The position numbers and the translations under genes are program-made. DNA of 5,930 nt from JBJXGF01 sp046153015 (GTDB lineage: Bacteria > Actinomycetota > Acidimicrobiia > Acidimicrobiales > CAIXPF01), in the NCBI GenBank assembly GCA_046153015.1, contig JBJXGF010000373.1, positions 1 through 5,930 of the forward strand, written 5' to 3'. Each line of letters starts with the position of its first letter. The first letter of the stretch is position 1. Below are positions 1-5,385 of this stretch, piece by piece. The notes under the pieces are model-generated. The model worked only from the letters and a program-made list of their open reading frames with translations. It searched no databases and had not been told where the DNA came from.

Positions 1-1408
1 CGCCGGGCGGGGTCGCGGCGCGGTCGAAGGCGACGGTCTCGCCCGGGTCGAACGGGCGCGCTGCGGGGGTCGGCGCCGGGGCCGGTGGGGTCCTGGCGGT
101 GGGCGGCGCGGCGGGGGCCGCAGCGAGGGGAGGCGCCTGGGGCTGGAGGCCGTGCGGGCGCGTCATCGGGGAGGGGGTGAGCCGGGGAGGAGGACCGCCG
201 ATCGGCGGCGCCTCGGGGCGCATCCCGTAGCTCTCCCGCCCCACCGCCGGCAGCCCCGCCATGGTGGGGCGGGCCGGGTCGTGGCGGCCGGGGTCGTGGC
301 GGGCCGGCTCCTGGCGGGCCGGCGGGGGCTCGGCCAGCCCCGTCCGCTCGGCGAACTGTCCGGCGGCGATCGCCGCGCCGCGGGCCACCGCGTACATCGG
401 GTCGAGGTCGGTGGCCAGCGGCCGGCCGAACTCCGCCCGCACCATCTGCGCCACCAGCGGGATGCGTGACGACCCGCCCACCAGGAGGAAGGCCGACACG
501 TCGGCCGGCGTGAGCCCGGCGCGGGCGATGGCGGCCCGGATGGCGGTGATCGTCTCGGTCAGGCGGTCGCGGATCATGCCCTCGAACTGGCTGCGGGCCA
601 CCCGCACCGCCGTCTCGACGCCGGGGACGAAGACCGAGACGGTGGCCTCGGTCTCGGAGGAGAGCAGCTCCTTCGCCTCCACGCACGCCCGCCGGAGGCT
701 GGTGAGCGCGGGCAGCAGCGACGGATCCTCCGAGGCGTCGCCGCTCCAGCGCAGCCCGGCGCTCGAGAGCACGTAGCTCACGATCGCCGAGTCGAAGTCC
801 ACCCCGCCCAGGTGCTCGACGCCTTCTTCGGCCAGCAGCTCGAAGCGGTCGGTCTCCTTGCGCAGCAGCGCCGCGTCGAAGGTGCCCCCGCCCAGGTCGT
901 ACACGGCCAACACCGCGCCGGGCGGCACCCGGAGGCGGGACGCGTAGTCGAGCGCGGCGGCGTGGGGTTCGGTGATCGTAGTGGTGTGCTCGAGGCTGGC
1001 CAGGCGCAGCGCCTGACCGAACAGCTCCTGCTTGTACGGGCCCCAGTTGGCCGGGAACGTGGCCGCGATCGAACACGGAGGCTCGCGCTCGCGCTCGGTC
1101 ACCCGGGCCACGACCCACTCCAGCACCCGCGCCGTGAGCGACTCGGCCGAGAACGGCACACCGCCCACGATCAGCGGGGTCGGGTCGCCGAGCCGGCGCT
1201 TGAAGTCGCGCGCCACCGCGGTCGGGTCGGTCAGGCCCCGCCGGTTGGCGGCGTCTCCCACGATCGTGCGGCCGTCCCGGTCCACGTACACGACCGACGG
1301 CACGTTGTCTGCGATCGGGCCCAGGCCCACCACCTCGACGAGCTGGTTCCGCCGGACGGCGGCCGCCGTGAAGCTCGTGCCGACGTCGATCCCCAAGTCG
1401 TAGGCCAC
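1..1408 (-). CDS. Hsp70-like ATPase with Pro/Ala-rich tail (partial, C-terminus beyond window)
   Basis: 469 codons are visible and the frame stays open to the left edge. The GTG start at 1408 is chosen because AGGGGAG lies about 9 nt upstream and the protein then begins directly with the first phosphate loop. All three Hsp70/actin-fold nucleotide motifs are present: phosphate-1 DLGIDVGTSF (residues 4-13), phosphate-2 DLGGGTFD (171-178) and the adenosine motif VGGSSRIP (310-317). Lys70 in DFKRRLGD matches the catalytic Lys of DnaK, and EPHAAALDYA matches the Hsp70 EPTAAALAYG segment. The ATPase domain ends near residue 358. From there residues 359-469 are Pro/Ala/Arg-rich and low in complexity, including three ARHDP-like repeats, where DnaK would have its linker and beta-sandwich substrate-binding domain. 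It is therefore an Hsp70-family ATPase but probably not a classical DnaK chaperone; the partner and role are unknown. No grpE, dnaJ or HspR-type HAIR repeat is seen nearby. Confidence 0.9.
   Translation of the reverse strand, partial: MAYDLGIDVGTSFTAAAVRRNQLVEVVGLGPIADNVPSVVYVDRDGRTIVGDAANRRGLTDPTAVARDFKRRLGDPTPLIVGGVPFSAESLTARVLEWVVARVTEREREPPCSIAATFPANWGPYKQELFGQALRLASLEHTTTITEPHAAALDYASRLRVPPGAVLAVYDLGGGTFDAALLRKETDRFELLAEEGVEHLGGVDFDSAIVSYVLSSAGLRWSGDASEDPSLLPALTSLRRACVEAKELLSSETEATVSVFVPGVETAVRVARSQFEGMIRDRLTETITAIRAAIARAGLTPADVSAFLLVGGSSRIPLVAQMVRAEFGRPLATDLDPMYAVARGAAIAAGQFAERTGLAEPPPARQEPARHDPGRHDPARPTMAGLPAVGRESYGMRPEAPPIGGPPPRLTPSPMTRPHGLQPQAPPLAAAPAAPPTARTPPAPAPTPAARPFDPGETVAFDRAATPPG
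275..319 (-). repeat. three 15-nt tandem repeats in the Hsp70-like tail
   Basis: Three consecutive 15-nt units keep the reading frame and encode ARQEP, ARHDP and GRHDP (residues 364-378) at the start of the Pro/Ala-rich tail. The units differ by a few substitutions. The pattern suggests slippage growth of a disordered linker rather than a folded element. Confidence 0.7.
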
Positions 1409-1469
1409 GCTGTGTCTCTCCCCTGTGACGGGCGCCTCAACCTTGCGTGTCGTCGGCTATGGCAACAGA

Positions 1470-1502
1470 GGAAATCCGCCTCGTGGTGATGCGGGTATTT
1501 CC
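1470..1502 (-). terminator. hairpin between crotonase and Hsp70-like genes, probable terminator
   Basis: GGAAAT at 1470-1475 pairs with ATTTCC at 1497-1502. Inside it CCGC (1476-1479) pairs with GCGG (1491-1494), leaving a 2-nt bulge and an 11-nt loop. It lies 29 nt past the crotonase stop codon and about 60 nt before the Hsp70-like start. Read in the direction of transcription it is followed by TCTGTTGCC, only a weak T tract. Termination of the upstream operon is the simplest reading; a role in the 5' leader of the Hsp70-like mRNA is the alternative. Confidence 0.45.
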
Positions 1503-1531
1503 CCGGCTGGCCGCCTCCCGTCCCCTCTGTG

Positions 1532-2293
1532 CTAGGTGGCCGCTTGTCCCCGGCCACGCTCCATGATCCCGCGTCGACGGGCTTCGACCAACGCGGGGTC
1601 GAAACGCGCCTTGAACCACTGCCGGCCCATCTCGGCCTCGCGCCGCCAGGCGTCCTCGACGGTGGTGGCGGAGGTGGCCGCGTACGTGGCCAGCATCTGG
1701 CGGACGCCGGCCTGGTCGTTGCCGACCATGTCGGCGGCCAGGCGCCTGGTGAAGGCGAGCAGCTCGTCGTGGGCCACGACGTGGTTGACGAGGCCCCACT
1801 CGTAGGCCTCCTCGGCGGTCAGGAAATTGCCGGTCAGGCTCAGCTCGCGGGCCTTGCGCACCCCCACCGCCTGGGGCAGCAGGACCGAGAGCCCCCAGCC
1901 CGGCATCACGCCCACCCGGGCGTGGGTGTCGGCGAACCGGGCCCGCTCGGAGGCCACCAGCAGGTCGCACTGCAGGGCCAGCTCGAACCCACCGGTGATC
2001 GCCACGCCGTTCACCGCGCCGATGAGCGGCTTGGTGAGCGGCGCCCACGGCCGGGGTCGCCCCGCCAGGTCGGCCCCGGCGCCGCCCAGCTCTTTCAGGT
2101 CGAGCCCCGCGCAGAAGGCGGGATCGGCCCCGGTGAGCACCACCACATCGACGTCGGCGTCGGCCTCGAAGGCCGCCATCGCCGCCGCCAGCTCGTCGAG
2201 CAGGCCGCTCGACAGGGCATTGCGGGCCTCGGGCCGGTTCAGCGTGACCGTGCCGATCCGATCGGCGGCCTCGGTCAGGACCAACGAGGGCAT
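1532..2293 (-). CDS. enoyl-CoA hydratase/isomerase (crotonase) family protein
   Basis: 253 residues, the usual length for a single-domain crotonase. The fold acts on acyl-CoA thioesters through an oxyanion hole formed by two backbone NH groups. Visible motifs are TLNRPEARNALS (17-28), the first oxyanion segment AFCAGLDLKEL (59-69), and the second segment NGVAITGGFELALQCD (95-110), with Gly101 and Glu104 aligning to Gly141 and Glu144 of rat enoyl-CoA hydratase. The next segment reads FADTHARVGVMPGWG (120-134). It places His124 where rat hydratase has the second catalytic Glu164, so simple 2-enoyl-CoA hydration is doubtful. ATG at 2293 overlaps the preceding stop as TGATG, and AGAGGA within the acidic tail codons of the upstream gene serves as ribosome binding site. 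Translation is therefore likely coupled to that gene. With the dehydrogenase two genes upstream it suggests fatty-acid or other acyl-CoA breakdown; the substrate cannot be read from the sequence. Confidence 0.93.
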   Translation of the reverse strand: MPSLVLTEAADRIGTVTLNRPEARNALSSGLLDELAAAMAAFEADADVDVVVLTGADPAFCAGLDLKELGGAGADLAGRPRPWAPLTKPLIGAVNGVAITGGFELALQCDLLVASERARFADTHARVGVMPGWGLSVLLPQAVGVRKARELSLTGNFLTAEEAYEWGLVNHVVAHDELLAFTRRLAADMVGNDQAGVRQMLATYAATSATTVEDAWRREAEMGRQWFKARFDPALVEARRRGIMERGRGQAAT

Positions 2294-2898
2294 CAATCGT
2301 CGTCCTCTTCGTCGGGGGGCAGGTACTCGAACTTGAGGTCGCCGATGCGGACGAGGGTGGAGGAGATCCACCCGCCCATGGCCGAGAAGTGCTCGTCCAG
2401 CAGCGCCGCGTCGGCGAGCGTGGGCTCGTCGAGCTCGTAGGAGCCTTCGTAGCCCACCTCGATGGCGTACTCGCAGTTGTCGAGCTCGCTGTCGTAGCCG
2501 ATCTCGATGCGCACCCCCGAGCGCTCGAGCGGCGTGGGCCCGATGAGCGTGCTCGTCTCGGGCAGCACCGCCAGCACCAGCGCCGGGTCGGGCTGGCCGA
2601 CGAGGCGCTGCATGCGCAGCACCACCTCGATCGAGATGCGGGGAGACTCGGTGAACTGCTCGCCGATCGTCCACGACCGGTAGGCGGTCTGCGCCCAGGT
2701 GGGCCACTCGAGCGTGATGTCGGCCTGGACGCGCGGCGGCGAGCCTTCCCCGGGCAGCCCGTAGGAGGTCTGCCAGACCAGATCGCCGAGCAGGATGTCG
2801 GCCTGGAACCGCTCCTCGATGGCTTGGCGTTCGAGCCTGGCGATCTCCAGCACGTCGCGCAGGGCGCCGATCGCGTCGGTGAAGACGTGGTCAAGCAT
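2293..2898 (-). CDS. hypothetical acidic protein, 201 aa, coupled to crotonase
   Basis: I do not recognise this family. The N-terminus (about 8-32) looks like an amphipathic helix (ALRDVLEIARLERQAIEER). Alternating hydrophobic segments follow that suggest beta strands (56-65, 88-97, 107-112, 128-135, 143-150, 182-193), and the chain ends in DEEDDD. There is one Cys (142) and no signal peptide or membrane segment, so a soluble cytoplasmic protein is likely. ATG at 2898 is the only usable start: the frame has a stop 18 nt upstream and no other start codon between. No Shine-Dalgarno sequence precedes it, which is odd and is discussed with the nine-codon ORF that overlaps it. Coding is supported by the TGATG overlap with the crotonase gene and by a plausible composition, with no long low-complexity stretches. 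A function tied to the neighbouring acyl-CoA enzymes is inference from position only. Confidence 0.82.
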   Translation of the reverse strand: MLDHVFTDAIGALRDVLEIARLERQAIEERFQADILLGDLVWQTSYGLPGEGSPPRVQADITLEWPTWAQTAYRSWTIGEQFTESPRISIEVVLRMQRLVGQPDPALVLAVLPETSTLIGPTPLERSGVRIEIGYDSELDNCEYAIEVGYEGSYELDEPTLADAALLDEHFSAMGGWISSTLVRIGDLKFEYLPPDEEDDD

Positions 2899-2920
2899 GC
2901 GGGCGCGCGGCGGTGCTCAT
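2891..2920 (-). CDS. possible nine-codon leader ORF (MSTAARPHA)
   Basis: ATG at 2920 opens a nine-codon frame that stops at TGA 2893-2891, overlapping the ATG of the 201-residue gene (ATGCTTGA). No Shine-Dalgarno sequence precedes either ATG, but a -10-like TAGCCT ends 9 nt before this ATG, as expected for a nearly leaderless transcript. Ribosomes terminating here could restart on the overlapping ATG. Such a short frame can easily arise by chance. Confidence 0.2.
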   Translation of the reverse strand: MSTAARPHA

Positions 2921-2929
2921 GAGGCGTGC

Positions 2930-2935
2930 AGGCTA
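2930..2935 (-). promoter_or_regulatory. possible -10 box TAGCCT upstream of the 201-aa gene
   Basis: TAGCCT fits the actinobacterial TAnnnT pattern and lies in the 86-nt gap after the acyl-CoA dehydrogenase stop. There is no recognisable -35 hexamer at 16-18 nt spacing, so the unknown gene and crotonase may instead be read through from the dehydrogenase. Confidence 0.22.
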
Positions 2936-2984
2936 TCCGCTCGCTCGGCCCCGGGGGCTCCAGGCGGCCCGGCGGCCCGCTCCG

Positions 2985-4190
2985 TTACGCTCCCGAGCGC
3001 TTGACCTGCGAGAACGGCTGGTCCTTGTCGACCCGGGGTTCGGGCGGCAGGCCCAGCACGCGCTCGCCGACGATGTTGCGCTGGATCTCGTCGGTGCCGC
3101 CTCGGATCGACATCGACGGGCCGGTCATGAAGATCGTGTGCCAGCCGTCCTCGCCGTCCTCGGCGAGCATGCCGAGCGGCCCCTGCAGATCCTTTGCCAG
3201 CCGGCCTGTCATCTTCAGCTGGTCGCCCCAACGGATCTTGCCGCCCGAGCCGGCGGGCCCGGGCGCGCCCGACTTGGCGCTCGCTGCGGCCCGCTCGGCC
3301 GTCCACGACGCCGCCTTGGTGTACGACACCAGGTGGGCGAGCCGCTGGCGGGTCACCAGGTCGGCGGCGCCGCCGCTCTCCCGGACCAGCGCCATCAGCC
3401 GGCCCTGCGTGCCCCCGCTGGCCGTGTGGCGGGTGGTGACGCCGCCGCGCTCGTAGCCGAGCGCGGTGATCGCCACCCGCCAGCCGTCCCCCTCGGCGCC
3501 GATCCGGTTCGCGTCGGGCACGCGGACCTCGCTCAGGAACACCTCGGAGAAGTGCTGGTCGCCGTTCATCTGGCGCAGCGGCCGGACGTCCACGCCGGGC
3601 GCCGCCATGTCGATCAGGAACGCGGTGATGCCCTTGTGCTTGGGGACCTCGACGTTGGTGCGGGCGAGGAGGAACCCCCAGCGGGCCCACATCCCCCGGC
3701 TCGTCCACACCTTCTGGCCGCTCAGCACCCACTCGTCGCCGTCGCGCTGGGCGGCGCAGCCCAGGTTGGCCAGGTCGCTGCCGGCGTTCGGCTCGGAGAA
3801 CAGCTGGCACCAGATGTCCTCGCCGCTCGCCGTGCGGGGCAGGATGCGGGCGCACAGCTCGGGCGAGCCGAGATCGATCATCGTGGGCCCGCCGATGCCG
3901 AGGCCGATCGAGAAGGCGTAGAGATCGGGCGTCTCGTAGTGGCGCAGCGCGTCGGCCACCACCGCGGCCTGCGCGGGGGTTGCGCCCATCCCTCCGTATT
4001 CCTTGGGCCAGGTGGGAACGGCCCAACCGCCGTCGGCCAAGGCCTTCAGGTACGCGCGCCCGGCGTCGACCAGGTCATCGCTGCCGGCGCCCATCACCGT
4101 GGTGCGGGTCTGCTCGCTGCGCTTGACCAGCCGCTCGTCGAATGCGGCGCGCAGCCCGGCCGGGTCGAACGGATCGTTGGTGTCGCTCAT
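2985..4190 (-). CDS. acyl-CoA dehydrogenase (FadE-type)
   Basis: 401 residues, normal for the family. It is an FAD-dependent enzyme introducing a C2-C3 double bond into an acyl-CoA and passing electrons to ETF. Motifs: YGGMGATPAQ (65-74) in the helical N-terminal domain; WCQLFSEPNAGSDLA (127-141), the FAD and substrate signature; WVLSGQKVWTS (154-164); and RGGTDEIQRNIVGERVLG (363-380), the C-terminal FAD-binding helix. The MCAD base position (Glu376) is Gly365 here, whereas Glu247 in GYERGG aligns with the helix-G base of isovaleryl- and long-chain-type enzymes. The active-site layout is thus IVD/LCAD-like and the enzyme is probably active. ATG 4190 is preferred over an in-frame TTG at 4217 because GAGGGGGG lies just upstream. 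The product should feed a crotonase such as the one downstream. Its substrate is not deducible; mycobacterial FadE enzymes of this style include some that act on sterol side chains. Confidence 0.93.
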   Translation of the reverse strand: MSDTNDPFDPAGLRAAFDERLVKRSEQTRTTVMGAGSDDLVDAGRAYLKALADGGWAVPTWPKEYGGMGATPAQAAVVADALRHYETPDLYAFSIGLGIGGPTMIDLGSPELCARILPRTASGEDIWCQLFSEPNAGSDLANLGCAAQRDGDEWVLSGQKVWTSRGMWARWGFLLARTNVEVPKHKGITAFLIDMAAPGVDVRPLRQMNGDQHFSEVFLSEVRVPDANRIGAEGDGWRVAITALGYERGGVTTRHTASGGTQGRLMALVRESGGAADLVTRQRLAHLVSYTKAASWTAERAAASAKSGAPGPAGSGGKIRWGDQLKMTGRLAKDLQGPLGMLAEDGEDGWHTIFMTGPSMSIRGGTDEIQRNIVGERVLGLPPEPRVDKDQPFSQVKRSGA

Positions 4191-4215
4191 TGCGCCCCCC
4201 CTCGGTCGACGCCAC

Positions 4216-4221
4216 AACCTA
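4216..4221 (-). promoter_or_regulatory. possible -10 box TAGGTT for the acyl-CoA dehydrogenase gene
   Basis: TAGGTT sits in the 53-nt gap between the RHH gene and the dehydrogenase. Transcription would start near 4209, giving a leader of about 20 nt that just contains the GAGGGGGG ribosome binding site. No clear -35 hexamer is visible. If real, the metabolic genes have a promoter beside the regulator gene and are not solely cotranscribed with it. Confidence 0.3.
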
Positions 4222-4243
4222 GCGCCGACCGGGCCGGGCGGGT

Positions 4244-4756
4244 TCAGCCAGCGGGCGCTTCGCTCTCGGTCTGGCGCTGGTCGTAGTCGGCTTCGAGCTC
4301 GATCAGGCGACGCACCAGCGCCGAACGTGACGGCGCCGCCACCGAAGCCAGGCGATCGAGCCGCTCGAGCTCCTCGGTTGTCAGGTCCATCACGTAGGGC
4401 GTGGGGTTCGAGCCGCGGTTGCGCCGCCGCCGCCGCTCGGGCCGGCGCACCGGGGCCTCGCCGGCCAGCTCGTCGGCGAAGCGCTCCAGCGCGTCGAGGA
4501 TCACCTCGACCTTCCAGCAGTCGCGACTCATGGCCAGATCACGCAGCAGGTCGTGGATCTCCACGGTGAGCGACACGCACACCCGATGCCGTTCAGGCCG
4601 CGACTTCGGACCCGCCGGCAGGCGCCGGGGCGGCGCCGGGCGCGGGCCGTCGATCTCGATCTCGGTGAGCTCGGCAACCTCGGCGAGCTCGGCCCGTTCG
4701 GCGCGTTCGAGCGCCGCCCGCGGCAGCGAGGCCCAGGCCTCGCCGCTCGCGCTCAC
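4244..4756 (-). CDS. tandem ribbon-helix-helix DNA-binding protein
   Basis: 170 residues from GTG 4756, chosen because GGGGAGG ends 5 nt upstream; an in-frame GTG at 4813 would add 19 Gly-rich residues with a poorer ribosome site. Residues 57-97 (HRVCVSLTVEIHDLLRDL, then WKVEVILDALERFADEL) have the strand-helix-helix layout of CopG/Arc proteins. Residues 119-158 repeat it more typically (YVMDLTTEELERLDRLAS, then SRSALVRRLIELEADYD). The two are joined by an Arg-rich linker (RRPERRRRRNR, 104-114). RHH proteins normally dimerise to form one DNA-contacting two-strand sheet; two units in one chain, as in F-plasmid TraY, can form that sheet within a single molecule. The N-terminus (14-36) is Ala/Glu-rich and probably helical. 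Likely role: transcriptional repressor of itself and perhaps of the downstream acyl-CoA genes. Dyads lie upstream of its start. No toxin-like partner gene is adjacent. Confidence 0.82.
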   Translation of the reverse strand: MSASGEAWASLPRAALERAERAELAEVAELTEIEIDGPRPAPPRRLPAGPKSRPERHRVCVSLTVEIHDLLRDLAMSRDCWKVEVILDALERFADELAGEAPVRRPERRRRRNRGSNPTPYVMDLTTEELERLDRLASVAAPSRSALVRRLIELEADYDQRQTESEAPAG

Positions 4757-4910
4757 CGCCGCCTCCCCGCGCCCGCCCTGGCCAACGGGGCCGCCGCCGC
4801 CCGCTGTATGCACGTGTTGCCCGCCTGTCTGCCCGCTCGGGTGTTCCGCCCCACCGCAGCACCTTCTCCGTCGCCGCGGGCCGAGTCGCCCGCTGCGGCT
4901 TCACTCAACT

Positions 4911-4945
4911 CGGATGTTATCCGCACGTCGCCCGATGGGGACGTG
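4911..4945 (-). promoter_or_regulatory. two adjacent dyads and possible -10 box upstream of the RHH gene
   Basis: CGGATGTTATCCG (4911-4923) is a 5+5 perfect inverted repeat with a 3-nt centre. Immediately beside it, CACGTC (4924-4929) and GACGTG (4940-4945) form a second dyad with two further inner G-C pairs. On the minus strand the first dyad contains TAACAT (4919-4914), a TAnnnT -10 candidate, so the second dyad would cover the region between -10 and -35. This arrangement is what an autoregulated repressor gene would show. The implied 5' leader before GTG 4756 is about 150 nt, and no good -35 hexamer is seen. Confidence 0.35.
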
Positions 4946-5100
4946 TTTCGGTGAGATGTACGGGCTGCCGCCTGGCGCGATATATGCAGCAACGTTATGT
5001 CCCCGGCCCGGTGCTGCTGCTCGTCGGGATGTGACGCGCCCGCCCTCCCGCTATTTGCACCCTAGAAGGCGATCCGGCGGCGGCGGTCGACGAAAAACAA

Positions 5101-5124
5101 TTCCATCTGGAACAGGCCTATTCC
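5101..5124. promoter_or_regulatory. operator-like dyads in an A/T-richer patch
   Basis: TTCCATCTGGAA (5101-5112) is a perfect 5+5 inverted repeat, and GGAACAGGCCTATTCC (5109-5124) is a 16-nt palindrome with one mismatched pair; they share a GGAA. They lie between a minus-strand TAGGGT (5064-5059) and a plus-strand TAGGAT (5161-5166), so they could serve as an operator between divergent promoters. The A-rich run just before (5090-5100) stands out from the GC-rich surroundings. Confidence 0.3.
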
Positions 5125-5160
5125 GGCCTCCGGGGGCGCGAGATCTGGTTGCGCTTGTGT

Positions 5161-5355
5161 TAGGATCCTGTTTGCTGCAGGTCCGGTTGGGCCGCGGTCA
5201 TGGGCCGGTTGTGGGTCATGACCGGAGCAAGCACGGCCGGTCTGGCGAGGCGCGCGGCAGCGTCTGTTCGTTGCCGCCGCTCGTGGGGTTCTGCAGTGCA
5301 ACGGCGGGAACCGTGGTGAGAAGGCGAGCGTCAAGCGCTCGCCTTCTCGCTTGTT
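5161..5355 (+). ncRNA. candidate structured small RNA (about 180 nt)
   Basis: Starting from a -10-like TAGGAT (5161-5166), the plus strand can form four hairpins in a row. Hairpin 1: GTTTGC 5170-5175 with GCAAGC 5227-5232, a 6-nt bulge, then TCCGGT 5182-5187 with ACCGGA 5221-5226. Hairpin 2: 5246-5283, nine continuous pairs (5254-5262 with 5269-5277) extended by six more across two bulges. Hairpin 3: GGTTC 5287-5291 with GAACC 5308-5312. Hairpin 4: the 13-bp stem at 5318-5348, followed by GCTTGTTGG. I compared it by eye with tmRNA, RNase P, SRP and 6S signatures and found no match. The strand is uncertain because the stems also form in the reverse complement, and no -35 is evident. It could instead be the 3' untranslated region of the Qng1-like gene. 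Confidence 0.33.
5316..5350. terminator. strong intrinsic-terminator-like hairpin
   Basis: GAGAAGGCGAGCG (5318-5330) pairs perfectly with CGCTCGCCTTCTC (5336-5348) around a 5-nt loop TCAAG, and one wobble plus one more pair extend it. It begins 35 nt beyond the stop codon of the Qng1-like gene, the expected place for that gene's terminator on the minus strand. The T-richer flank (GCTTGTTG) is on the plus-strand side, which would instead fit the end of a plus-strand RNA. It may work in both directions. Confidence 0.6.
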
Positions 5356-5385
5356 GGGGGGCCATGCAGGCCGGCCGGACGGCCG

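Larger units (their letters stand above)
4757..5385. other. 629-nt intergenic region with no convincing protein gene
   Basis: Reading frames across this stretch show only Arg/Pro/Ala-rich translations typical of chance frames in GC-rich DNA. From 4757 to 4900 I see nothing beyond the RHH ribosome site. From 4911 to 4945 there are paired dyads. A possible minus-strand -10 box (TAGGGT, 5064-5059) and a locally A/T-richer patch (5090-5125) with a dyad follow. From about 5160 to 5350 there is a plus-strand -10-like box and four successive hairpins, listed separately. Confidence 0.6.

Noticed and set aside
1409..1469. HspR (HAIR) or CIRCE-like heat-shock operator upstream of the Hsp70-like gene
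   Set aside because: I looked for CTTGAGT/ACTCAAG and TTAGCACTC/GAGTGCTAA pairs; only an isolated CAAGGTTGAG is present, with no matching arm.
812..1489. Plus-strand 225-codon frame opposite the Hsp70-like gene
   Set aside because: Its amino-acid use is that of antisense GC-rich coding sequence, and the minus strand encodes intact Hsp70 motifs.
1437..2894. Long minus-strand open frame of 485 codons overlapping the crotonase and 201-aa genes
   Set aside because: Its translation is Arg/Ser/Pro/Gly-rich with no family motif, while two other minus-strand frames in the same span give a clean crotonase and a well-formed protein joined by TGATG. It is a GC-driven shadow frame.
2936..2984. GC-rich inverted-repeat tracts after the dehydrogenase stop as a terminator
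   Set aside because: The GGCC/CCGG-rich segments can pair in several registers, but no single dominant stem with a T tract appears, so it cannot be separated from base composition.
2913..4286. 457-codon plus-strand open frame opposite the acyl-CoA dehydrogenase
   Set aside because: Translation is Arg/Ala/Gly/His-rich chance sequence; the opposite strand carries all the dehydrogenase motifs.
4244..4756. RHH protein as antitoxin of a toxin-antitoxin pair
   Set aside because: No small toxin-like gene (RelE/ParE, PIN or MazF type) is adjacent; the next gene is an acyl-CoA dehydrogenase and the upstream side is non-coding.
5170..5355. Assignment of the hairpin region to tmRNA, SRP RNA, RNase P or 6S RNA
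   Set aside because: No tag-peptide frame, no GGAAGCAGC-type SRP loop, no GAGGAAAGTCC RNase P core, and the 5' and 3' ends do not pair as 6S RNA requires.
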